DNA from: Clostridia bacterium
GTDB taxonomy: Bacteria; Bacillota; Clostridia; Christensenellales; UBA1242
Length of the DNA: 7,959 nucleotides
Assembly (NCBI GenBank): GCA_017622115.1
Contig: JAGART010000011.1
Coordinates: 1-7,959 of the forward strand
Direction of reading: 5' to 3'
The notes under the pieces were generated by a model. The model saw only the letters and a list, made by a program, of their open reading frames with translations. It was not told the origin of the DNA and searched no databases. Below are positions 1 through 7,349 of this stretch, one piece after another. Position 1 is the stretch's first letter, and every line of letters begins with the position of its first letter. A program made the translations under genes and the position numbers.

Positions 1-3000
1 TAATGATTTCTATATGTTTAGAATCAAGGTTAACGCTTTGAGATTTATAAACAGCCAAAACTTCTTTTAAAAGATACTCTTGAGCATCTTTAACACCACG
101 AGTACGTAAAATATCTTGTGGGAAAAGGCTACCTAAAGTCAAAGGTGTACCTGACTCAATAACTTGACCTTCTGATACAGCGATATGGCTCTTTGCTGGA
201 AGCAAGTATTCTACATCACCATTTGGTGTGTGAACTTGAACACACTTACGATTGTTAATTTCGAGAATGTGAACTTTACCGCCTACTTCACTAACCATAG
301 CAGCATCATTTGGTCTGCGTGCTTCAAACAATTCTTCTACACGAGGAAGACCTTGTGTCATATCTTTTGCTGACGCAACACCACCAGTGTGGAACGTTCT
401 CATAGTTAACTGTGTACCTGGTTCACCGATTGATTGAGCAGCGATAATACCTACTGCTTCACCAACTTCTACCATACCAGTACTAACCATATCACGACCA
501 TAACATTTAGCACAAACACCGTGCTTACATTTACAAGTCAACAATGTTCTAATTGTAACAGATGTAATACCAGCAGCAACGATTTCTTTTGCTATTTCTG
601 GTGTTATCATTTCATTTGCAGGAATAATAACTTCACCAGTATTTGGATTAATTACAGGTTCTACTGTAACACGACCTTTAATTCTACCTTCCAAAGTTTC
701 GATTACGTGGTCACCATTCTTTAAGTCAGTAACAGTAATACCCTTTGGTGATTCGCCAAGTGAAGCAAAACAGTCATCTTCTGTAATAACAACACCGTGA
801 GCAATATCAACAAGTCTACGTGTAAGGTAACCAGCATCTGCTGTGTGGAGCGCTGTATCGGCAAGACCTTTACGACCACCACGTGCAGAAATGAAGTATT
901 CCAATGGGCTTAAACCATCACGGAAACAAGAAAGAATAGGAATATCAATCTTACTACCTGATGTACTAGCCATAATACCACGGATACCACTCAACTGTTT
1001 AAAGTGGTCATCATTACCACGGGCTTTTGAGTCAACAATCATCTTCATACAGTTGAACTTGTCGAAGTTTGAAATAACGCTAACTTTAATCTTTTCAGTA
1101 GCCTCGTTCCAAAGTTCAATATTTTTATTAACTTTTTCATCACGAGTAATTAAACCACGAATATAAAGTTTTTCATTTTGTTGAGCCATAGCCTGATATT
1201 CTTCAATAGTTTTAGTCTTATCATCAGGAATAAGCATATCGTAAATATTAACAGTAATAGCACCTAATGTTGAGTATTTGTAACCAAATGCTTTAACTTT
1301 ATCAAGCATTCTAGCTGTTTCAGTTGTACCTAATGCAAAGTAAGTTTGAGCAACGATATCAGCCATTTTACCTTTTGTAACAGTATAGTTTACTTCGTAT
1401 TCAAGGTAATCTTCTGGTTTTTCACGTTTTACAATACCGATACATTGAGGAATACAACGGTTAAATAAAATTCTACCAACAGTAGTTTGAACTCTACCAG
1501 TAACAGTTTGTCCATTTACTGTAACACTACGGCGAACTTGAATAGGTGCTTCAACGTGCACATATCCGTTTGCGTGAGCCATAATAGCCTCATCTTCACT
1601 AATGAACATTGAACCAGCACCTTTTTGTTCTGGGTTTTCAACAGTCATATAGTAAATACCAAGAATAATATCTTGTTGTGGGTCAACAACAGGAGTACCT
1701 GTCGCTGGTTTAAGAATGTTGTTACTAGCAAGCATCAACATACGAGCTTCTGTTCTTGCTTCGATTGAAAGCGGAACGTGAATAGCCATTGTATCACCGT
1801 CAAAGTCAGCGTTATAACCAACACAAACTAATGGGTGCAACTTAATAGCACGACCCTCTACCAAAACAGGCTCAAATGCTTGAAGTGAAAGTCTGTGCAA
1901 TGTTGGCGCACGGTCAAGGATAACTGGGTGGTCTTTAATAACATCTTCCAAAATATCCCAAACTTCTGGACGTTCACGTTCAACCATACGTTTTGCACTC
2001 TTAACATTTTGAGTAAAGTTAAGTTCTACAAGTTTACGCATTACAAATGGCTTAAACAACTCCAAAGCCATTTCTTTTGGCACACCACATTGATACAACT
2101 TTAATTCTGGACCTACAACGATAACAGAACGACCAGAGTAGTCAACACGTTTACCCAACAAGTTTTGACGGAAACGACCTTGTTTACCTCTAATCATAGC
2201 AGTTAAAGATTTAAGTTCACGTTGTTTTGCACCAAGTACTGGTTTACCACGTTTACCATTATCAATTAACGCATCCACAGCTTCTTGAAGCATACGTTTT
2301 TCGTTACGAATAATAACATCTGGAGCAGCCAAGTCAATTAATTTTTTCAAACGATTGTTTCTGTTGATAACTCTACGATACAAGTCGTTTAAATCGCTGG
2401 CAGCAAATCTACCACCTTCAAGTTGAATCATAGGACGTAATTCTGGCGGAAGCACAGGTAAAACATCTAAAATCATCCAACGAGGGTTGTTTCCACTCTT
2501 TAAGAAAGCCTCAATAGTTTCAAGTTTTTTGATAGCCTTTAACTTTTTTGCACCTTTTGAAGTAGCAACAATTTCTTTTAATTCTTTACTTTCTTTTTCC
2601 AAATTGATTTCAGAAAGCAATTCTCTAATGGCCTCACCACCCATTCCAGCACGGAAAGAGCCTTCACCAAATTCTTCGATAGCATCACGATACTCTTTAT
2701 CAGTAATAACTTGTTTCTTTTCGAAATTAGTTTTACCTGGGTCAAGAACGATATAACTCGCATAGTAAAGCACTTGCTCTAAATTTTTAGAAGTCATATC
2801 AAGAATACTACCAACTTTACTACTACCACCTCTAACAAACCAAATGTGGCTTACAGGAGTAGCAAGTTCGATATGTCCCATACGTTCTCTACGAACTTTA
2901 CTGCGTGTAATTTCAACACCACATTTTTCACAATGGTGTCCTTTATATCTTACACGTTTATATTTACCACAGTGACATTCAAAGTCTTTTTTAGGTCCAA

Positions 3001-3154
3001 AAATGCGTTCACAAAAAAGACCATTAATTTCAGGCTTTAAAGTACGATAGTTGATTGTTTCAGGTTTGGTTACTTCACCGTGAGACCACTCTCTAATTTT
3101 TTCTGGAGAAGCAATACCAATCTTAATTGAGTCAAAATTTTTTAATTCAAACAT
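1..3154 (-). CDS. rpoC: DNA-directed RNA polymerase subunit beta', C-terminus cut off by the window edge
   Basis: This is the largest core subunit of RNA polymerase, which forms the active site together with beta. I traced the frame codon by codon from the ATG at 3154 to base 1: 1051 codons, no stop or frameshift. Visible elements in order are the zinc site C60, C62, C75, C78; the rudder/lid block with [10 protein letters not shown] and VDYSGRS near residues 300-330; the catalytic loop NADFDGD at 448-454 with Mg-binding D450, D452, D454; the bridge helix around 757-780; the second zinc site C795, C874, C881, C884; and the trigger loop with M918, R919 and H922. There is no large insertion. From the usual Bacillota length of about 1200 residues, some 130-150 are missing. 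Odd points are T455 after the Asp triad (normally Gln), SKARG instead of SGARG near 730, and bridge-helix changes (A757-R758-G759-G760, H770). The gene lies 14 nt after rpoB with its own Shine-Dalgarno, so it is co-transcribed. Identity is certain. Confidence 0.99.
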   Translation of the reverse strand, partial: MFELKNFDSIKIGIASPEKIREWSHGEVTKPETINYRTLKPEINGLFCERIFGPKKDFECHCGKYKRVRYKGHHCEKCGVEITRSKVRRERMGHIELATPVSHIWFVRGGSSKVGSILDMTSKNLEQVLYYASYIVLDPGKTNFEKKQVITDKEYRDAIEEFGEGSFRAGMGGEAIRELLSEINLEKESKELKEIVATSKGAKKLKAIKKLETIEAFLKSGNNPRWMILDVLPVLPPELRPMIQLEGGRFAASDLNDLYRRVINRNNRLKKLIDLAAPDVIIRNEKRMLQEAVDALIDNGKRGKPVLGAKQRELKSLTAMIRGKQGRFRQNLLGKRVDYSGRSVIVVGPELKLYQCGVPKEMALELFKPFVMRKLVELNFTQNVKSAKRMVERERPEVWDILEDVIKDHPVILDRAPTLHRLSLQAFEPVLVEGRAIKLHPLVCVGYNADFDGDTMAIHVPLSIEARTEARMLMLASNNILKPATGTPVVDPQQDIILGIYYMTVENPEQKGAGSMFISEDEAIMAHANGYVHVEAPIQVRRSVTVNGQTVTGRVQTTVGRILFNRCIPQCIGIVKREKPEDYLEYEVNYTVTKGKMADIVAQTYFALGTTETARMLDKVKAFGYKYSTLGAITVNIYDMLIPDDKTKTIEEYQAMAQQNEKLYIRGLITRDEKVNKNIELWNEATEKIKVSVISNFDKFNCMKMIVDSKARGNDDHFKQLSGIRGIMASTSGSKIDIPILSCFRDGLSPLEYFISARGGRKGLADTALHTADAGYLTRRLVDIAHGVVITEDDCFASLGESPKGITVTDLKNGDHVIETLEGRIKGRVTVEPVINPNTGEVIIPANEMITPEIAKEIVAAGITSVTIRTLLTCKCKHGVCAKCYGRDMVSTGMVEVGEAVGIIAAQSIGEPGTQLTMRTFHTGGVASAKDMTQGLPRVEELFEARRPNDAAMVSEVGGKVHILEINNRKCVQVHTPNGDVEYLLPAKSHIAVSEGQVIESGTPLTLGSLFPQDILRTRGVKDAQEYLLKEVLAVYKSQSVNLDSKHIEII

Positions 3155-3165
3155 AACTCACTACA

Positions 3166-3170
3166 CTCCT
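3166..3170 (-). promoter_or_regulatory. rpoC ribosome binding site overlapping the rpoB stop codon
   Basis: On the minus strand AGGAG begins with the last two bases of the rpoB stop codon TAG and ends 11 nt before the rpoC ATG. Ribosomes finishing rpoB therefore sit on the rpoC start signal. This suggests translational coupling that keeps beta and beta' near equal amounts, which is inference. Confidence 0.85.
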
Positions 3171-6100
3171 ATTCATCAAAATCATCATCAAACAGGTTAC
3201 CTGCGTTGAACGCATCTTCATCATTTTCCATTTGATTAAATTCGCTTTCGCTAATAATATCACTAGACTCGCCTTCAATATCATCAAAGTTGAGCTCGAT
3301 TTCTTTTTGGTCTTGCAAGTGATTTTTATTAATTACAGACAATTCAACTTCATCATTTGTCAAATCACTCAATTCAATTTCACGTTCATCTTCTGTTAAA
3401 ATCTTAATATCCATACCAAGAGATTGCAATTCTTTTACCAAAACCTTAAATGATTCTGGAATGCCCGGTTCAGAAATAGGTTGACCTTTTACAATAGATT
3501 CATAAACATTATTTCTACCAGCAATATCATCTGATTTGATAGTAAGCATTTCTTGAAGCAAGTTTGCAGCACCATAACCTTCTAATGCCCAAACGTCCAT
3601 TTCAGAGAAACGTTGACCACCGAACATTGCTTGACCACCCAAAGGTTGAGCAGTAACCAAAGCGTAAGGACCAATACTACGAGCGTGCATTTTGTTATCA
3701 ACCATATGAGTAAGTTTAAGCATATACATATAACCAACAGTTACTCTGTGGTCAAATGCCTCACCAGTACGACCATCATAAAGAACCATTTTAGCATCAT
3801 CATCAAGACCATTTTCACGATAAAGTTCGCTAATTTGTTGTTCTGTTGCACCATCAAATACAGGAGTAGCAACTTTCCAACCTAATACTTTTGCAACACG
3901 ACCCAAGTGAACTTCCAACAACTGACCAATGTTCATACGACTTGGAACACCAAGAGGGTTTAACACAACATCAACTGGTTGACCATTTGCCATAAATGGC
4001 ATATCTTCACTAGGTAAAATTCTTGAAACGATACCTTTGTTACCGTGACGACCTGACATTTTGTCACCGATAGACAATTTTCTCTTTTGAGCGATATAAA
4101 CTTTAACAAGCATATTTACACCTGCTTCAAGTTCATCTTTGTTTGCTCTACTAAATACTTGAACATCTACAACGACACCACCACGACCGTGAGGCACACG
4201 CAAACTTGTATCTCTTACTTCACGAGATTTTTCACCAAAGATTGCACGTAATAAACGTTCTTCTGGGGTAAGTTCTGTTTCACCTTTTGGAGTAACTTTA
4301 CCTACCAAAATATCACCTGGGCGAACTTCTGCACCAACACGAATAATACCATTTTCGTCCAAGTTTTTAAGTGCATCTTCACTTAAATTAGGGATATCAC
4401 GAGTAATTTCTTCGTTACCTAATTTAGTAGCACGACATTTAACATCTTCAACTTTTAAAGTGATTGAAGTATAAACATCTTCTTTTACAAGACGTTCGTT
4501 AATCAAAATCGCATCTTCGTAGTTGTAACCTTCCCAGTTCATAAACGCAACAAGTACGTTACGACCAAGAGCCAACTCACCATTATTTGTTGATAAACCA
4601 TCAGCGATTACTTCACCTTTCTTAACTCTTTCGCCCTCTTTTACAATAGGTTTTTGGTTAAGACAAGTATCTTTTGTTGTTTTAGTAAATTTAGTTAATT
4701 TCTTTTTGTGAATATTACCTTCATCATCCATAATGTCGATTTCGGCAGAATCCATATACTTAACAACACCATCAACATCAGAAAGCACTAACGCACCACT
4801 ATCTCTTGCTGCACGATATTCAAAACCAGTACCAACAATCGGTGCTTCTGTTCTAATTAACGGAACAGCCTGACGTTGCATGTTACTACCCAACAAAGCA
4901 CGAGCAGAGTCGTCATTTTCAAGGAAAGGAATACAAGCAGTAGCAACAGAAATCATTTGACGAGGTGAAACGTCAACATAGTCAACATCTTCACGAGGGA
5001 TTTCAATAATTCTATCTTTATAACGACAAATTACTGTTTTGTTTACAAAACGACCATCTTCATCAAGAGGCTCAACAGCCTGTGCAATCTTGCATTTTTC
5101 TTCCACATCAGCCATAAGATAAACAACTTCATCAGTAACAACACCAGTTTCTTTGTTTACCTTTTTGTATGGAGTTTCAAGGAAACCGTATTCGTTTACT
5201 TTTGCATAAGTTGCCAAAGAGTTAATCAAACCGATTGATTGACCTTCTGGTGTTTCAATCGCACAAATTCTACCATAGTGAGTATAGTGAATATCACGAA
5301 CTTCCGCACCGGCACGTTCTTTACGTACACCACGAGGACCAACAGCAGAAACTTTACGTTTTTGTGTCAACTCACTCAATGGGTTTACTTGGTCCATACT
5401 TTGAGACAAAGGACTTGTTTTCATAAAGTCCATAAAGGCTTTATTTACGTGACGTGCATTAATAATTGTTGATGGACTTGCTTGTGTTAAGTCTTGACCT
5501 TGCATACTTTCACGAGCCAAAGTAGCCATTCTTGCCATACCAGAGTGCATAGCAATATTCATCAATTCACCAACACTACTTACACGACGGTTTGCCAAGT
5601 GGTCGATAACATCAGTATTACCGATACCCTCTACCAAATCAAGCAAGTAACTAATTGAAGCCAAAATATCATCAATAACGATATGACGGTTAATCAATGC
5701 TTCTTGATTTTCTTTTACGATTTCAAGTTTTGCTTCTTTTGTTTTTGCTGATTTAGTAAGTTCAAGGTAAGTAGGGTAATTGATTAATTCATAAATACCG
5801 TAATCACGAGGTTCACATTTGATTAAAGCATCAAGAGCAACACGATTGTTACCACGCATAAAGTGCTTTTTGCCATTTTCGAGCAATACGTAAACTTCGT
5901 TTATACCAGAGTTTTGAATTCTATTTGCTTGTTCTTGTGTGATTTCAGTACCTTCTGGCAATACAGTACCATCAGACAAAGTAAGTTCTTGTCCGAGAGT
6001 TAAACCTGTCAAACGATTGCAAAGGTTAAGTTTTTTATTAAATTTATAACGACCAACTTTTGCCAAATCATAACGAAGATTTGTAAAGAAAGTGTTAAAA

Positions 6101-6897
6101 ATGAAAGTTTTGATTGTTTCCGCACTTGGCAATTCACTAGGTTTCAATTTTTTAGAAAGTTCGATTAAAGCATCTTCTTCTGTCTTTTGAATTTCTTGTT
6201 GCAAAGTGTTTAAAATTAATGGGTGGTTACCAAAAAGTTTGGCAATTTCTGCTTCATTACCTAATCCCAAACCTTTAAGCAAAACACCAGCAGAAACTTT
6301 TACAGTTCTATCCATAATTACACGAATAGTATCTTTTTGAGTTTGCTCAAATTCGAGCCACATACCTCTTGTAGGGTTAAGACCTGCTGTAAAAGTAGTT
6401 TTACCTGTATTTTTATCATCTACTGAATCAAAATAAACGCCTGGACTACGAACGATTTGACTAACGATTACACGGTCAACACCACTAATCAAGAATGAAC
6501 CATCATCAGTCATCAAAGGCACTTCACCTAACATAACGTTTTGGTCAATGGCTTCACCTGTTTCTTTGTTAATCAAACGAGCATTTACTCTAATAGGTGC
6601 ACTATAAGTAAGGGCACAACGACGACATTCGTTAATAGGATACTTTACAGCAGAATAATCAATGCTGTAATCCAAGAAGTGCAACTCTACTTTTCCGCTA
6701 AAATCCTCAATAGGAGAAAATTCAGCGATAGTTTCACCAATTCCCTTTTCCAAAAATTCTTTATAAGTTTCTTTTTGAATAGCCACTAAATAAGGCAATT
6801 CTAACGGCTCTTCTACACGAGCAAAAGACACACGTTCTGTCTTACCACACATAACTTTTTTAATAGATGATTTTTTTGCTTCATTTTTTGCTGGCAT
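3169..6897 (-). CDS. rpoB: DNA-directed RNA polymerase subunit beta, complete
   Basis: This is the second-largest RNA polymerase core subunit, 1242 residues, within the usual Bacillota range. Visible landmarks are RVIVSQ and RSPGVYFD at 142-157, the rifampicin region at about 493-519, the ETPEG block near 548-552, NYEDAI at 792-797, GDKMSGRHGNKG at 944-955 with active-site lysines K946 and K954, H1071 in KMHARS, and FGGQRF at 1092-1097. The last 36 residues hold 14 Asp/Glu and no Lys/Arg, an acidic tail of the kind known in Bacillota beta. The ATG at 6897 is chosen because AAGGAG lies 10 nt upstream. Several near-invariant positions are changed: Q512 and K515 in the rifampicin region (E. coli H526 and R529), S554 (E. 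coli N568), an altered segment at 447-464, and A1083, Q1089, M1091, S1098. Conserved flanks stay in frame throughout, so these are real substitutions and not frameshift artefacts. Identity is certain; the functional effect of the changes is inference. Confidence 0.99.
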   Translation of the reverse strand: MPAKNEAKKSSIKKVMCGKTERVSFARVEEPLELPYLVAIQKETYKEFLEKGIGETIAEFSPIEDFSGKVELHFLDYSIDYSAVKYPINECRRCALTYSAPIRVNARLINKETGEAIDQNVMLGEVPLMTDDGSFLISGVDRVIVSQIVRSPGVYFDSVDDKNTGKTTFTAGLNPTRGMWLEFEQTQKDTIRVIMDRTVKVSAGVLLKGLGLGNEAEIAKLFGNHPLILNTLQQEIQKTEEDALIELSKKLKPSELPSAETIKTFIFNTFFTNLRYDLAKVGRYKFNKKLNLCNRLTGLTLGQELTLSDGTVLPEGTEITQEQANRIQNSGINEVYVLLENGKKHFMRGNNRVALDALIKCEPRDYGIYELINYPTYLELTKSAKTKEAKLEIVKENQEALINRHIVIDDILASISYLLDLVEGIGNTDVIDHLANRRVSSVGELMNIAMHSGMARMATLARESMQGQDLTQASPSTIINARHVNKAFMDFMKTSPLSQSMDQVNPLSELTQKRKVSAVGPRGVRKERAGAEVRDIHYTHYGRICAIETPEGQSIGLINSLATYAKVNEYGFLETPYKKVNKETGVVTDEVVYLMADVEEKCKIAQAVEPLDEDGRFVNKTVICRYKDRIIEIPREDVDYVDVSPRQMISVATACIPFLENDDSARALLGSNMQRQAVPLIRTEAPIVGTGFEYRAARDSGALVLSDVDGVVKYMDSAEIDIMDDEGNIHKKKLTKFTKTTKDTCLNQKPIVKEGERVKKGEVIADGLSTNNGELALGRNVLVAFMNWEGYNYEDAILINERLVKEDVYTSITLKVEDVKCRATKLGNEEITRDIPNLSEDALKNLDENGIIRVGAEVRPGDILVGKVTPKGETELTPEERLLRAIFGEKSREVRDTSLRVPHGRGGVVVDVQVFSRANKDELEAGVNMLVKVYIAQKRKLSIGDKMSGRHGNKGIVSRILPSEDMPFMANGQPVDVVLNPLGVPSRMNIGQLLEVHLGRVAKVLGWKVATPVFDGATEQQISELYRENGLDDDAKMVLYDGRTGEAFDHRVTVGYMYMLKLTHMVDNKMHARSIGPYALVTAQPLGGQAMFGGQRFSEMDVWALEGYGAANLLQEMLTIKSDDIAGRNNVYESIVKGQPISEPGIPESFKVLVKELQSLGMDIKILTEDEREIELSDLTNDEVELSVINKNHLQDQKEIELNFDDIEGESSDIISESEFNQMENDEDAFNAGNLFDDDFDE

Positions 6898-6907
6898 TGG
6901 TTCTTAT

Positions 6908-6913
6908 CTCCTT
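6908..6913 (-). promoter_or_regulatory. rpoB ribosome binding site
   Basis: AAGGAG on the minus strand, 10 nt before the ATG at 6897. It is a strong match to the 16S rRNA 3' end and fixes the rpoB start. Confidence 0.88.
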
Positions 6914-6925
6914 GTTTTGTGTTAT

Positions 6926-6941
6926 TTTTTTGTACAAAAAA
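6926..6941. repeat. 16-bp perfect palindrome of T6-GTAC-A6 form
   Basis: Six T, GTAC and six A form a perfect dyad, 13 bp before the rpoB Shine-Dalgarno. It could be a protein binding site or a weak RNA hairpin, or just a chance product of an A/T-rich leader. The GTAC centre is what makes it stand out. Confidence 0.5.
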
Positions 6942-6942
6942 G

Positions 6943-6972
6943 TTGCCAAGTAGAATACTTTTGTGCTATATT
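6943..6972 (+). promoter_or_regulatory. Candidate plus-strand promoter inside the rpoB leader
   Basis: TTGCCA (6943-6948), an 18-nt spacer and TATATT (6967-6972) with the extended element TG one base before the -10 (6964-6965) form a reasonable sigma-A promoter on the plus strand. Transcription would begin near 6979, away from rpoB and opposite to its leader. AT-rich DNA yields such matches by chance; the terminator at 7074-7095 is what raises its credibility. Confidence 0.35.
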
Positions 6973-7039
6973 GGATATTATAAGCATACAAAAAGCAACA
7001 AATTAGGTATATAAAATTTTGAAGAATTGTTAAGACAAC

Positions 7040-7064
7040 AAAAAAATATGCTTTACTTTAAGCA
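7040..7064 (-). terminator. Possible weak attenuator in the rpoB leader
   Basis: Read on the minus strand, TGCTT (7064-7060) pairs with AAGCA (7053-7049) across a 6-nt loop. A G-T pair can extend the stem to 6 bp, and TATTTTTTT follows, with seven T at 7046-7040. The stem is short and AT-rich, so termination would be partial at best. The 3' arm AAGCATA could instead pair with TATGCTT at 6988-6982 further down the leader, giving an alternative fold. Whether it works is uncertain. Confidence 0.35.
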
Positions 7065-7073
7065 CTCATAATC

Positions 7074-7095
7074 AGGGCAAAATTAGCCCTTTTTT
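7074..7095 (+). terminator. Intrinsic terminator on the plus strand with no gene before it
   Basis: AGGGC (7074-7078), a 7-nt loop and GCCCT (7086-7090) form a 5-bp GC-rich stem that runs into TTTTTT (7090-7095) on the plus strand. On the minus strand the same hairpin lacks a T tract, so the terminator points rightward. No plus-strand gene lies upstream; that strand is antisense to rpoB. It may end a small RNA or stop antisense transcription out of rpoB. Confidence 0.6.
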
Positions 7096-7177
7096 ATTAA
7101 ATTTTTGTCTGGATTCCCAAAACTTTCAAAATAATCCCACCCAATCGCACTTACCATACGGATATAATAGTTTTGTA

Positions 7178-7206
7178 ATTATAGCATAAAATGCGGGTGT
7201 TGTCAA
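7178..7206 (-). promoter_or_regulatory. Consensus sigma-A promoter for rpoBC
   Basis: On the minus strand TTGACA (7206-7201), a 17-nt spacer and TATAAT (7183-7178) match the sigma-A/sigma-70 consensus at all twelve positions. Transcription would start near 7171, about 274 nt before the rpoB ATG. The roughly 50 bp upstream of the -35 (7207-7255) are almost pure A/T with A and T runs, resembling an UP element that binds the alpha subunit C-terminal domain. This is the only convincing promoter oriented towards rpoB, so rpoBC probably has its own strong promoter here and does not depend only on readthrough from ribosomal protein genes. Confidence 0.9.
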
Positions 7207-7244
7207 CATAAAAAAGGTAAAAATTTTAAATATAATTGTTTTTA

Positions 7245-7275
7245 TATAATCTGTATGACAGTTGAATCAGATTAT
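7245..7275 (+). promoter_or_regulatory. TATAAT element overlapped by an 8-bp inverted repeat, possible operator
   Basis: TATAAT at 7245-7250 is the best plus-strand -10 for the two small genes, but no good -35 lies 16-18 bp upstream. ATAATCTG (7246-7253) and CAGATTAT (7268-7275) form a perfect inverted repeat with 14 bp between, covering the -10 and the likely start near 7257. A repressor bound there would block the promoter. Within and after it, CAGTTGA occurs twice (7259-7265 and 7278-7284, 19 bp apart), and AATCAG (7265-7270) can pair with CTGATT (7285-7290) in the transcript. The function is inference. Confidence 0.4.
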
Positions 7276-7310
7276 TGCAGTTGACTGATTTATAGGGCTT
7301 TTATTTTATT

Positions 7311-7336
7311 CGTGTAGTGATTTGATTCACTGCACG
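7311..7336 (+). promoter_or_regulatory. 10-bp stem-loop just upstream of the 7363 gene
   Basis: CGTGTAGTGA (7311-7320), a 6-nt loop TTTGAT and TCACTGCACG (7327-7336) pair along all ten positions in RNA, with one U-G pair. The stem ends 13 nt before the GGGGG ribosome binding site. It is far stronger than anything else in the gap. The following ATTTTATTT is a broken T run, so it could be a leaky terminator; alternatives are an RNA-binding control site, a DNA operator or an mRNA-stabilising 5' structure. Confidence 0.55.
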
Positions 7337-7349
7337 ATTTTATTTAAAA

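Larger units (their letters stand above)
6979..7095 (+). ncRNA. Candidate small RNA antisense to the rpoB leader
   Basis: The promoter-like pair at 6943-6972 and the intrinsic terminator ending at 7095 bracket about 117 nt on the plus strand. The RNA would be fully complementary to part of the rpoBC leader, including both leader hairpins. AAGCATA (6982-6988) can pair with TATGCTT (7047-7053), closing a long loop before the terminator stem. I match it to no known RNA family. The call rests only on the arrangement of signals. Confidence 0.25.
6898..7171 (-). promoter_or_regulatory. Long untranslated leader of the rpoBC transcript
   Basis: From the predicted start near 7171 to the rpoB ATG, about 270 nt have no convincing coding region on this strand. 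In transcript order the leader holds a GGGC/GCCC hairpin (7090-7074), a second hairpin followed by seven T (7064-7040), a long AT-rich stretch with an isolated TATAAT (6982-6977), a 16-bp palindrome (6941-6926) and the rpoB Shine-Dalgarno. A leader this long for a simple housekeeping operon invites the idea of attenuation or binding by a regulator. I do not recognise a named leader class such as the L10 leader. Confidence 0.55.

Noticed and set aside
2578..2763. 61-codon minus-strand frame inside rpoC
   Set aside because: It is out of frame with rpoC, whose own frame here encodes conserved beta' sequence from [10 protein letters not shown] to EINLEKES.
1..3154. Suspicion that rpoC is broken, because no complete frame spans it
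   Set aside because: Translating all 1051 codons from 3154 to the left edge found no stop or frame change; the gene simply leaves the window.
185..5472. Many open frames of 60-110 codons on the plus strand opposite rpoC and rpoB
   Set aside because: They lie antisense to verified conserved coding sequence, lack Shine-Dalgarno sites and have odd compositions rich in Phe, Thr, Asn and Cys, typical of reverse-strand reading.
6977..6982. Second minus-strand TATAAT as another rpoB promoter
   Set aside because: No acceptable -35 at the right distance (TAATTT at 17 bp) and the extended element is misplaced by one base.
7100..7140. TGGGT/TGGGA runs on the minus strand in the leader as MraZ-type boxes
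   Set aside because: Spacing is irregular and the context is rpoB, not the cell-division cluster; no support beyond short G runs.
7163..7168. TATAAT on the plus strand as a promoter for the small genes
   Set aside because: No -35-like hexamer lies 16-19 bp upstream, and it mirrors the -10 of the rpoB promoter in A/T-rich DNA.
7281..7309. TTGACT at 7281 as the -35 of a promoter for the 7363 gene
   Set aside because: At 17 bp the -10 would be TTTTAT, a poor match, and the start would fall inside the stem-loop; possible but too weak to list.
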